Shown here in pieces: positions 8,674-17,100 of a stretch of 37,506 nt of DNA; positions within the stretch are counted from its first letter, which is position 1; every line of letters begins with the position of its first letter. Origin of the DNA: Nannocystis sp. (lineage in GTDB: Bacteria > Myxococcota_A > Polyangia > Nannocystales > Nannocystaceae). The stretch is from contig JADJRG010000020.1 of assembly GCA_016712315.1 (NCBI GenBank), forward strand, positions 1 to 37,506, given 5' to 3'. Position numbers and translations under genes: made by a program. The notes beneath the pieces were generated by a model that was not told where the DNA came from, did not search any database, and worked only from the letters and a program-made list of their open reading frames with translations.

Positions 8674-10142
8674 TGACAGGTCTCACGAGAGAGATGTTAT
8701 ACCCGCCAGGACTGCACCCTAGGACCGATATGTATTCAATATATGAAGTAGATGACGCACAGGCCGCAAAAATCCTGGCCACCCAGGAAGACTACCTCAA
8801 TGACGTCAAGGCACGCGAAATCAAGCCAGCCAAATTATCGGAAACGATCTCGGCGTTTTCAAACGCTGCCGGAGGTGACGTCTTCGTTGGAGTTGCTGAG
8901 GACAAAAAGGCAAATACAAGAACCTGGCTTGGGTTCGATAATCCCGAGCAGGCCAACGACATATTGCATGTCCTGTTTCAGGCGCATCCGTTTGGCAATC
9001 ACGTTAAGTTCGAGTTCCTTCGCAACCAGAGCCATCCGGGGCTGGTGCTTCATATCACAATCAAGAAGGTCAAGGAAATCGTTAAGTCTTCGTCTGGGGA
9101 AGTCTACGTCCGAGTTGGCGCTGGAAAGCAGAAAATTGATTCGCCGGAGAAGCTAAAACGCCTTGAGTTAGACAAGGGTATTGTCACGTTCGAAAATGAG
9201 TGGGTAGAAATACCGCTTCCGCGAATCGAAAATAGTTTATCAATACTCAACTTCTTGATCAACGTCATCCCGAGCGGTGAGCCATTAACCTACTTAAGTA
9301 ATCAGGATCTAATTAAGGACGGTCACGCGCGAGTGTGCGGCGTTTTACTCTTCTGCGATGAGCCAGCCGTCTTCTTGCCGAAACGTAGCAGCGTGAAAAT
9401 CATGCGCTATAGGACTAGAGACGTCGACATCGGGCGTGAATTCCTGGAAGGAACCCCTCTCACGATTGAAGGCGACGCTTATAACCTGATTTATAGCGCC
9501 GTATCCGCAACCAAGGGAATCATCGAGCGCATCAAGAGGCTGGGCGAAGAGGGATTGGATGCTATCGAGTATCCAGAAGATGCCTTGCATGAGGTCATTA
9601 CAAATGCGGTATTGCACCGCGACTACAGCATCGTTGCTGACGTCCAAATTCGGATATTTGACAATCGCATTGAGATTGAAAACCCCGGAAAACTGCCTGG
9701 TCACGTAACGACCGCAAATATTCTGGACACACAAAGCGCGCGCAATCCTGCGCTCGTTCGCCTGATCAACAAATTTCCGAATCCCCCGAACAAGGATGTT
9801 GGCGAAGGTCTAAATACCGCCTTTCGCGCGATGGAGACTTTGCGACTCAAGCCTCCCGTTATTCGCGAAACTGATAGTTCTGTATTGGTCGTTATACGTC
9901 ATGAGCCGCTCGGTTCTCCTGAAGAACTTGTAATGAAGTTCATGGAAACCAACGATGAGATCACGAATAGGCTTGCGCGGGATATAACCGGCATTAAGAG
10001 TGAGAACACGATGAAGAACGTGTTTCTGCGGCTGAAGGCCAGAAATATGCTGGAACCGATACCAACGCGGAAGGGATCGGCATCCGCTTGGCGAAAGCCT
10101 GTTTTTGGCGCAAACGGGACTGACGACGCAAGTGAGGTATAA
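8670..10142 (+). CDS. Schlafen/AlbA_2 domain protein with GHKL ATPase-like C-terminus
   Basis: 490 residues, intact. The N-terminal AlbA_2 (Schlafen-type) domain shows KAREIKPAKLSETISAFSNA and GGDVFVGVAED (residues about 47-75), then the KIDSPEKLKRL segment. The second half has a GHKL/HATPase-type fold: DALHEVITNAVLHRDYS (about 306-322), IFDNRIEIENPGKLPG, SARNPAL and GEGLNTAF (G box). A winged-helix-like end closes it. This is the 'ATP-binding/RecG-like' Schlafen architecture found in bacterial regulators and defence islands; a defence role is inference. AAGAGA lies before the tandem ATGs at 8670. The gene is visibly richer in A and T than its neighbours and has no frame break, which argues for recent transfer. 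The chemistry is not predictable from the sequence. Confidence 0.85.
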   Translation: MMTGLTREMLYPPGLHPRTDMYSIYEVDDAQAAKILATQEDYLNDVKAREIKPAKLSETISAFSNAAGGDVFVGVAEDKKANTRTWLGFDNPEQANDILHVLFQAHPFGNHVKFEFLRNQSHPGLVLHITIKKVKEIVKSSSGEVYVRVGAGKQKIDSPEKLKRLELDKGIVTFENEWVEIPLPRIENSLSILNFLINVIPSGEPLTYLSNQDLIKDGHARVCGVLLFCDEPAVFLPKRSSVKIMRYRTRDVDIGREFLEGTPLTIEGDAYNLIYSAVSATKGIIERIKRLGEEGLDAIEYPEDALHEVITNAVLHRDYSIVADVQIRIFDNRIEIENPGKLPGHVTTANILDTQSARNPALVRLINKFPNPPNKDVGEGLNTAFRAMETLRLKPPVIRETDSSVLVVIRHEPLGSPEELVMKFMETNDEITNRLARDITGIKSENTMKNVFLRLKARNMLEPIPTRKGSASAWRKPVFGANGTDDASEV

Positions 10143-10259
10143 CATGACGCAGCGCGAGCGTACCGATGCTGCTGCTCGCTGCTCAGTGACTTCGAGGGCA
10201 CGCTGAACTCGCGATGCAGCACCGCGCGAGCGTCATCGAAAAAAACCAAAGATCAAGGA

Positions 10260-10901
10260 TCAACGGCTCGCGGGCTCAGAAACCACCCGAAAGCCGAGGA
10301 GAGCGAGGCGGCGGTAGGACCCGTACCCGAGGCGCCCGGCGGCCGCCCACACCTCATCAAGCCTCCAAGGGCTACCGCGCAGCACCCGGAGGTGGTCCCC
10401 CGACTGCCCAACCGGGTCGACGCTCTCCTCCCGCCCCCTGCTCCGGTACTCGTCAGATTTGAAGCCATCGCGGCACCACTGCCACACGTTGCCTGCCAGG
10501 TCGAGGTGCCCGAACGGCCCTCTCCCTGCCGGGCAGCTCCCCACCTTTGCGGTCCCGTCCTTACGCCCGTACATCGCCCGCGTCGCGTCTGCTGGCTCAT
10601 TGCCCCACGGATAGCGCCGGCCATCCGTGCCGCGCGCCGCGAACTCCCATTGCGCCTCACTCGGCAGCGTCACCTTCACCCCCGACGCGATGACCTCTGG
10701 CTGCTCCGAAAGCCAGGCGCAAAACTGCATCGCGTCCCCCCAGCTCACCCCGACCACCGGCTGCTCCTCGTGCGAAAAACCCCGATCGCGCCAGTACCCC
10801 GGCTCTTTGTGTCCCGTCGCCGCGAGGAATTTTCCATACTGCGCGTTCGTCACTGGCGTCTCCGCCAACCAGTAGGGCGAGAGCCGGACCCTGTGAACCG
10901 G
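10260..10901 (-). pseudogene. gene B, 3' part: C-terminal FGE/C-type-lectin domain
   Basis: This minus-strand segment runs from the transposon junction at about 10901 to TGA near 10260. It encodes most of an FGE-sulfatase-type domain: HRVRLSPYWLAETPVTNAQY, GVSWGDAMQFCAWLS, LPSEAQWEFAARG, YPWGNEP, LDLAGNVWQWC, LGFRVVSEPAS. It has no start of its own; the reading continues into transposon DNA. It completes the truncated end of the 14157-17945 segment: across the junction (EEPV + HRVRL) the reading frame is restored once the transposon and one target duplication are removed. Its last ~100 bp form the second putative DGR variable region. It lies tail to tail with gene A. Confidence 0.85.
10265..10367 (-). 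repeat. putative DGR variable region of gene B with shared 3' end
   Basis: Equal-length partner of 7367-7469. Read on the minus strand, 10346-10338 matches gene A's GCGGCCGCC block, 10337-10296 varies mainly at codon positions 1 and 2, and 10295-10265 is identical to gene A over 31 bp. Similarity continues weakly past the stop (TTGATC then TTTGG, against TTGATC then ATTGG in gene A). Upstream of 10367 the two genes show only protein-level similarity. A sharp boundary of high DNA identity at the 3' end fits a homing end shared by two targets of one retroelement. Confidence 0.7.
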
Positions 10902-10908
10902 TGTGTCG
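10897..10908. repeat. left transposon end: target duplication and terminal inverted repeat
   Basis: accgg at 10897-10901 is the left copy of the target duplication, repeated at 14157-14161. Immediately inside, tgtgtcg (10902-10908) is the inverted complement of cgacaca at 14151-14157. TGT...ACA ends with a 5-bp duplication are typical of Tn7/Tn5053/Mu-like DDE transposons. Because the T/A at the edge can be assigned either way, the duplication is 4 or 5 bp. Confidence 0.75.
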
Positions 10909-11030
10909 CATCGCTCTCCACACGGGGGCTCCCTACTGTTTGATTCACGCTCTGAGCGGGGACTAACCCTCTGAGAGCACGGGCGGATCGTGGCGCGGCT
11001 CTCCGCATCGAGGGCGGATCAACGCACGGG

Positions 11031-11060
11031 AGCGGCGCTCAGCGGCGCTCAGCGGCGCTC
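11031..11060. repeat. three tandem copies of AGCGGCGCTC near the left transposon end
   Basis: Perfect 10-bp repeats at 11031-11040, 11041-11050 and 11051-11060, followed by a partial agccgcg. They sit about 130 bp inside the left terminus, where Tn7/Tn5053-like elements carry multiple transposase-binding sites. They could be binding sites or plain slippage. No matching array was seen at the right end. Confidence 0.5.
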
Positions 11061-11254
11061 AGCCGCGTTACCGTGCTGCGGGTCGATCACCGGTAGAAAT
11101 TTACTAATTATTCCACACTGATCTTGCAGGACCTCGTCGGCATTGAGTCGAGGAACTGGTCAAGGCGGTGGGATCGGGCGGATACGTTTGGTGTGAAACA
11201 AAAACAACCGGGCGGGACCATCCCGCCCCCGAGCCACCGCGAGGCCGAGTGTAC

Positions 11255-11827
11255 ATGCACGCAGGCTACCCGTCGAGCGTGAAGGGGGGTACCGTGATCG
11301 CCACCGACGTCCACGATCGTCACGAGCACACCAGGCGGCTCGCCGATCCGGACGCGTATCGGCCGCAGCAGTGTCGGAGCTGCTGTCGGCGGATGCACGC
11401 GCACGGCACACGCACGCGCAGGCCGGTCGGTGAGGCGCCGCTCGAGATCCGGCGCTACATCTGCCCTCGGTGCGGTGGCGTCGTCCAGATCGTGCCCGCC
11501 TTCCTCGCGGGCCACCTCTGGCGCTGCTGGCCCGCGGTCGAGGCTGTCGTCGTCGATGGCGCGGAAGGCCCGCCCAAGGCCGCCAGGATCGCGCCGAGGA
11601 CCCGGCGGCGCTGGCGGGCGAGGGCGAAGGAGCCGGCGCGTCTCGCCTTGCACACGCTCAGCGCGGAGCGCGTGCCGCGGATCGCGACGGCGCTCGCGGC
11701 GATCGGCCTCGATGCGACCCGTGGCGCCCTTCTCGCGGCCTTTCGCCCGCTCGCCTCAGCGCTCGGCGCCTGCGCTCTCCTTGCGAACCTCCTAAACCTC
11801 CTACTACCCGGGCTGCGTATCATGTGA
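11255..11827 (+). CDS. zinc-ribbon transposon accessory protein (DUF6431-like)
   Basis: About 190 residues. The N-terminal third has two Cys pairs of a zinc ribbon: CRSCCRRMH (about 11371) and YICPRCGGVV (about 11457). HLWRCWP follows, then a basic region (RTRRRWRARAKEPARLALHT, about 11600-11660) and hydrophobic Ala/Leu helices at the end. Proteins of this kind sit directly before a DDE transposase and an ExeA-like ATPase in similar mobile elements; a role in target or end recognition is inference. The start is uncertain: ATG 11255 (MHAGYPSS) is chosen because the conserved part begins afterwards, with GTG 11168 and GTG 11294 also possible. Confidence 0.6.
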   Translation: MHAGYPSSVKGGTVIATDVHDRHEHTRRLADPDAYRPQQCRSCCRRMHAHGTRTRRPVGEAPLEIRRYICPRCGGVVQIVPAFLAGHLWRCWPAVEAVVVDGAEGPPKAARIAPRTRRRWRARAKEPARLALHTLSAERVPRIATALAAIGLDATRGALLAAFRPLASALGACALLANLLNLLLPGLRIM

Positions 11828-11910
11828 CCCAAAAGACATATCCCTTCAGACAGATCGTCCTGCGAGCGATCCCACCCGAAGTGGCCGGACCCAGGCGGTA
11901 GAAGGTCGCC

Positions 11911-13275
11911 ATGGATCCCAACAAGCGACGAGAAGTGGCCGAGTGGCGCCTCTCCATCCTCGGCCCGCTGATCAGCGCGCGCCTCGATCACGGCGAGATC
12001 CGCGAGCTCCTGGAGGAGGCCGCGGCTCGCTCGTACATCTACCTCGATGGTCAGCCGCGGCGCTTCCGCTGGCGCACGCTCGAGGGCTGGCGCTACGACT
12101 ATCGCGCAGGTGGACTGAGCGCTCTCGAGCCTCACACCCGCGCGGACGCGGGCACGTGTCGTGCGATCCCCGAGCTCGTCGCCCGCAAGCTCCTCGCTCT
12201 CCGGCGCGAGCAGCCGCGTCGGAGCATCCGTACGCTCATCAAGGCGCTCGAGCGCGCCAACGACGTTCTGCCTGGCACGCTCGCCCCGTCCACCGTCCGG
12301 CGTCTCCTGGTCGCGCACGGCCTCTCGAAGCGGCCCACACAGCTGCCCACGCGCGAGCGGCGGGCCTTCACCGCCGAGCACCCCGGCGACCTCACCATGG
12401 GTGACAGCATGCACGGCCCCCGGTGATCGGCCCGGACGGCGTGATTTATAAAAAATGCTACCTGCTCAGCCAGATCGACGTCGCGTCGCGCTTCGTGCCC
12501 CACTCCGAATTTTATTTGAGCGAAGACGCTGCGCACCACGAGGAGGGGCTTCGCCGGGCGATCGTCGCCCACGGAGCGCCGCGCACCTACTACGTCGACC
12601 TCGGGGCCGCCTACGTCGCCGCTTCGCTGAAGCAGATCTGCGCCGAGCTCGCGATCTTTCTCCTGCACGCCGGCCCCGGCGACGCCGCCGCCAAGGGGGG
12701 TGATCGAGCGCTTCCACAAGACCTGGCGCGCCGAAGTCGGCGCCGAGCTGCCGTCCTATCCGCTGCCGCTCGCCGAGCTCAACCGCCTCCACACCGCCTG
12801 GATGACCTGCGAGTACCACAGGCGCGTCCATGCCGCGACCGGCCAGAGCCCCCGCGATCGCTTCCTCGCGGGCGCCGAGCACCTGCGTCATGTCCCTCAG
12901 GACATCAACATCGACGAGATCTTCCTGCACCGCGAGCGACGTACGGTCCGCGCCGACGGCACGATCCGCTGGGAGGGCGGCTTCTACGAGGTCCCAGGCG
13001 AGTACGTCGGCGAGAAGGTCGAGCTGCGCTTCGCCCCGCTCCGCCCCGATCTCCCGCTCCTGCTCTACGTCGACGGCGTGCGCGTCACCGAGGTCTTCCC
13101 GCTCAACCGCCTCGCCAACCACCGCCGCCCACGCCGCGAGCTGCCCGGCCCCGAGCCCGCCCCGCCCCGCGTCCTCAAGGGCCCCCTCGACTACATCGAC
13201 GACGAGTACCAGGCGCTGCTCCGCGCCTTCGGCGACGAGATCGATTCATCATCTGACCCAGAGGACATCCCATGA
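11911..13275 (+). CDS. DDE transposase, TniA/integrase-core type (two frame breaks)
   Basis: About 455 residues if repaired. The first ~150 are helical HTH-like regions (IRTLIKALERANDV, STVRRLLVAHGLSKRP), typical of Mu-like transposases. The RNase H-like core follows: LTMGDSMHGP with the first Asp (about 12400), LLSQIDVASRFV, TYYVDLGAAYVAA with the second Asp (about 12600), and GVIERFHKTWRAE with the catalytic Glu (about 12712). A beta-barrel (TVRADGTIRWEGGFYEVPG, about 12946) ends the protein. Breaks lie in the C run near 12417-12421 and in the G run 12695-12700. The full triad survives, so the breaks may be consensus errors. Its stop overlaps the ATPase start (ATGA). Confidence 0.85.
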
Positions 13276-14143
13276 CCTGGCGCGAGCGCTTCGGCATGCA
13301 CACCGCGCCGCTCCCCGCGGCGCCGCGGGCGAGAGCTTCTTCGAGCGCGACCCGCACTATCAGCGGCTCGCGCGCGCCTTCTGCTGGCTCGCCACCGAGC
13401 CTGGCCTCGGAGTCCTCACCGGCGAGCCTGGCGTCGGCAAATCGGCCGCGATCCGCCACCTCTGCCGCGCCCTCCACCCCGACGAGCACCGCGTCCTCTA
13501 CCTCTCCGACTGCGCGGTCAAGCCCCTCGATCTCTACCGTATGCTCGCCGCCGAGCTCGGCCTACGACCCAGCGCGCGCGCGCAGATCGTCGCCGACATC
13601 AAACGCGCGCTTGTCACCCTCGTCGACGAGCGCGGGATCGTCCCCGTCGTCGTCCTCGACGAAGCTCAAGGACTCCGCGACGAGCTCCTCCACGAGCTCC
13701 ACGGCCTCTGTAGCCTCGACTTCGACGGCCGCGACTACCTCACCCTCTGGCTCGTCGGCCACCCCTCCCTGAGCAGGCGCCTGCGCCTCCAGCAGCACAC
13801 CGCGCTCGCCCAGCGCGTCCTCGTCCACCTCCCACTCGTCGCCAAGACCGACCTATCTGTCCTTGGAGACATGCTCGATCACGGCCTCACCCACGCCGGC
13901 GCCTCACCCGCTCTGCTCACCGACGACGCCCGCGCCGCGCTCCTCCACGCCGCCCGCGGCCTCCCCCGGCTCCTCAGCCACCTCCTCCGCCTCGCCCTCC
14001 TCCTCGCCGACGAGCGCGCCTCCCCCCAGATCGACGCCTCGATCATCAACTCCGCTCTCATCCTCCTCCACCTCGATCACCCCAAGCAACCCCAAACCCC
14101 TCCTAAATCCCGCTTCCAACGTGACCCAAGATCACGCGCATAA
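13272..14143 (+). CDS. TniB/ExeA-type AAA+ transposition ATPase (one frame break)
   Basis: About 290 residues. MTWRERFGMHTAPLP continues into AAGESFFERDPHYQRLARAF after a one-base break at about 13312-13325. Walker A is GEPGVGKSAAIRHLC (about 13420), Walker B VVVLDEAQGLRDEL (about 13645), then WLVGHPSLSRRL with a sensor region and a C-terminal helical lid (LLHAARGLPRLLSHLLRLAL). This is the classic partner of TniA/TnsB-type transposases: it activates the transposase and confers target immunity in relatives. TAA lies 13 bp inside the right transposon end. Confidence 0.85.
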
Positions 14144-14150
14144 ACCGACC

Positions 14151-14161
14151 CGACACACCGG
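14151..14161. repeat. right transposon end and target duplication
   Basis: cgacacaccgg is the exact reverse complement of 10898-10908: cgacac(a) is the right terminal repeat and accgg (14157-14161) the second copy of the duplicated target. Gene B's coding frame runs across this point into element DNA for only a few codons before stopping at 14132. Confidence 0.75.
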
Positions 14162-17100
14162 CTCCTCGACCCCCTTCATGCCCATCTCAAAGCGCCCGCC
14201 CGGAACCCACAAAATGCGAATCCCCGTCACCTGCTCGATAAAGTGCTGCCCGCTATCCATCCTGCGAGCGCCACGCCGCGCCGTTGCCAGCCAGCCGCGC
14301 AGCGCGTCGCAGCCGCCCGGATCGCGTACGTCGAAGCACCGCGCCTCACCTAGCTCTGCCGGCCAAGCCGCGTCCACCCCCCCAGGGAGCAGCGCCCACG
14401 CCATCGCCTTTTTCGCGTCGACGAAGTACGCGACACAGCTCGACACCGCCGCATCATGCCAAGCCGGGCCCTCACGGCCCGAGAGCACGACCACGCAGGG
14501 CGCCGCCTCTGCGGCCTCCAACTCGCTGTTCAGCTCAAGCGCATTGAAGAGGCGCCCCTGCGCATCGGAGAAGACCTGCACCCCGCACGCCCGCAGCTCC
14601 TTCGCCAGCCCCTCCGCCGCGGTTCGCTCCTTTTCAAAAAACACCAGCACGACCTCGGCGCCCTCACGCATCCCGCCCGACTCGCGCACCTCAAGGATCT
14701 GCGCCGCCAGCGCCTGCACCTCCGCGTCCTTGTCCCCGCTACGCTCGGCCACAGCCTCGCGCACCCGCTCATCGCCGGAGAAACGCCGCAACAGCCGCAG
14801 CACCGTCGCCAGCTCGCGCGGCGTACCGCCCGCGTGCAAGCGCTCGAGCAGCGGCGTCGCGTCGGCCTCGGGCGCCTCATCGAGGAGCTGGTCGAGCAGC
14901 TCGCCCTGAGAGATCTGCACCTTGAGCACACGCCGCATCAGCGGCACAAACGCCACCCGCTGCCCCGCCACCAGTCGCGCGACCTCGTGCCACCACGGAT
15001 CGGCGAGATGCGCCGTTAGCTCATCCAGCAGCGTATCCCTCTCGCCGATGTGGGTCGCCGCGAGGTACTCCTGCAGCCCGAGGTGGGCGAAGCCGAGGTG
15101 CTCCGGCGCGAATTCTTGCAGCACCCCCGCGTCCCTCTGCAACCAATCGACCACCTGCATCCCCAGGCGATCGTCGAGCCCCAGCTCCCGCAGCCGCTTC
15201 TTGACCATCACCGCCAGCTCCGCGCGCAGGCGTGTATCGCGGTCCCCCGAGGCTTGCAGCGCGTACGCCAGCGGCCGCAGCACCGCCAGCGCCTTGTCGA
15301 TCACCAGCGGCGGATCGCGTCGCTTCTGCTCCTTGCCCCAGCGTAACAGCAGCACCTCGAGGCAGCGCTCGTAGTACTCCGCCCGGCTGCGCGGCATCGG
15401 CCGCCCTTGATGCACGATCACGCAGAGCAGGGTCAGGAAGAGCGGCGTACTCACCATCACCTTGAGCCGCTGGGTCGTATACACCTCGCTGTGCAGCGCC
15501 GCGATCAGCTCCCTACCGCGCGCCTGCGCCTCCTCCTCGCTCACCGTGCGAACCACCTGCACCGCCTCCGCGAACCACTGCCGCACCAACCGATCGACCA
15601 TCTCGCCGCTGAGCGGACGCAGCTCTAGCTCCGTAAACTGCGCGGGCAACTTCACCGCCCGCCGATAGCCGGCGTAGCGGCTCGACACCACCGCGCGCAC
15701 ACGAGTCCCCTCGACCTGCTCCCACAGGTACCCGCACAGCCGCGCGCGCAGCCCCTCATCTGCCACTTCATCGAGCCCGTCGGCGAGCAAGAGGAGCCGC
15801 CCATGGGCCCACAGCGCCGCGCCCAGCTCCGCCGGCAGCTTGCGGCCCGAGCGCTCGTCGAGCTCGTCCTGGATCCACGCCGAGATCGGTCGATTGTCGC
15901 GTGCGCTCGTAAAGCGCCGCATCCACAGCGGCACCGGCACCGTGCCCTCCGGCAGCCCCAGCGCCTCCGCGCCTTCACGCGCGCACACATGTAACAGCTT
16001 ATGCAGCGCCGTCGTCTTGCCCGATCCCGGCTCGCCGAGGATCAGCGCGTGCGGCGTTTGGATCGCCCCAAAGAGGCGGTCCACCTCAAAGTCCAACGGC
16101 TCCGACACCCTCGCCCACATTCGCCAGATCTGCCCCCCCACGCCGCCGCGCTGCGCTCTGCGCCGCTCCGACGCCGTGAAGGTCCCCGCAGAGCCGCTCA
16201 CGCGCCCGCAGCGGCACATACACTGCGTCCAGATCGAGGCTCATATCACCGCCGCCGACGCCGATCAGCTTGACCCCGGGCTTCTGCTCCAAAAGCCAGG
16301 TCCGGTACGCCACGATCGCGGCAGGCTCCGCGAGCTCGATACGACGGCCAAGCCCGAGCTCGCCGATGTGCAGGCCGACGCGAGGGGGTGGGAGGTCCAG
16401 GCGGTAGCGATCGCCGAGGCGGTGCTCGGCGTAGTCTTGGTTCTTGCGGGTGTTGCTGGTGTCGACCTCGAAGCGCGGCCGCGTCAGCGACCAGCGGCGC
16501 GGCCAGATCCGCACGGCGAGCTCGCCCGAGCCGAGCACCACCAGCGCGCCGATGTTGTAGCCGTGCGAGGTCGGCGGCGCGTCCGCTGGCGCCGCCTCGG
16601 CGTGGGCCGCCCCCGCGCTCACGTGCAGGCACCCCTCGCCCGCTCCCTTGTGGACCTGCACCGAGCGGGCCTCATGGACATGTCCCGAGAGATAGGCGAC
16701 CGCGTGCTCGTCGAGCGCGCCTTCGAGGTCCTTCTCGTCCGCGAGCCAGCCGTCGGCGGCCGGGTGGTGGCCGAGGACCACCGTGACCTCGGTCGGGGCT
16801 GTGACAGGCAAGAGCTCCGCGAGCTGCTGCTCGCCGACCCGAAGGCGCCCCTTGTCGTCCTTGGCGGCGAGAAGCGCGGTGTTGAGGCCGCACAGGCGCA
16901 GCGTCAGGCCCTCGTCCAGCGCCTCGCGGTGCTCCCACCAGAGCGGGGCCGTGGTGGACACACCGGTGGTCGGGCCGAAGCCCGCGGCGAAGTCGAGGTA
17001 GCGGGCCTGTCGGGAGCGCAGCCGCTGGGTGCCGGTGGCGTCGCTGAGGGCGTCGTCGAGCTGGTGGCCGTCAACCCCGAGGCGGGCGAGCTGAACCATG

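Larger units (their letters stand above)
10902..14156 (+). mobile_element. Tn7/Tn5053-like transposon (zinc-ribbon, DDE transposase, TniB-type ATPase) inserted in gene B
   Basis: A 3.25-kb element with TGTGTCG ends and a 4-5 bp target duplication (accgg). It carries three plus-strand genes: a zinc-ribbon accessory protein (11255-11827), a DDE transposase (11911-13275) and an AAA+ ATPase of the ExeA/TniB type (13272-14143), the last two coupled by an ATGA overlap. The element lies antisense to gene B and splits its FGE domain; deleting it restores an in-frame V-E-E-P-V-H-R-V-R-L. No TniQ, resolvase or cargo gene is present, so it is a minimal insertion-sequence-like unit. The clean duplication suggests a fairly recent insertion. 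Confidence 0.85.

Noticed and set aside
10230..10260. Rho-independent terminator after gene B (run of seven T on the minus strand)
   Set aside because: The only stem before the T run is a weak GATC...GATC pair; too short to call.
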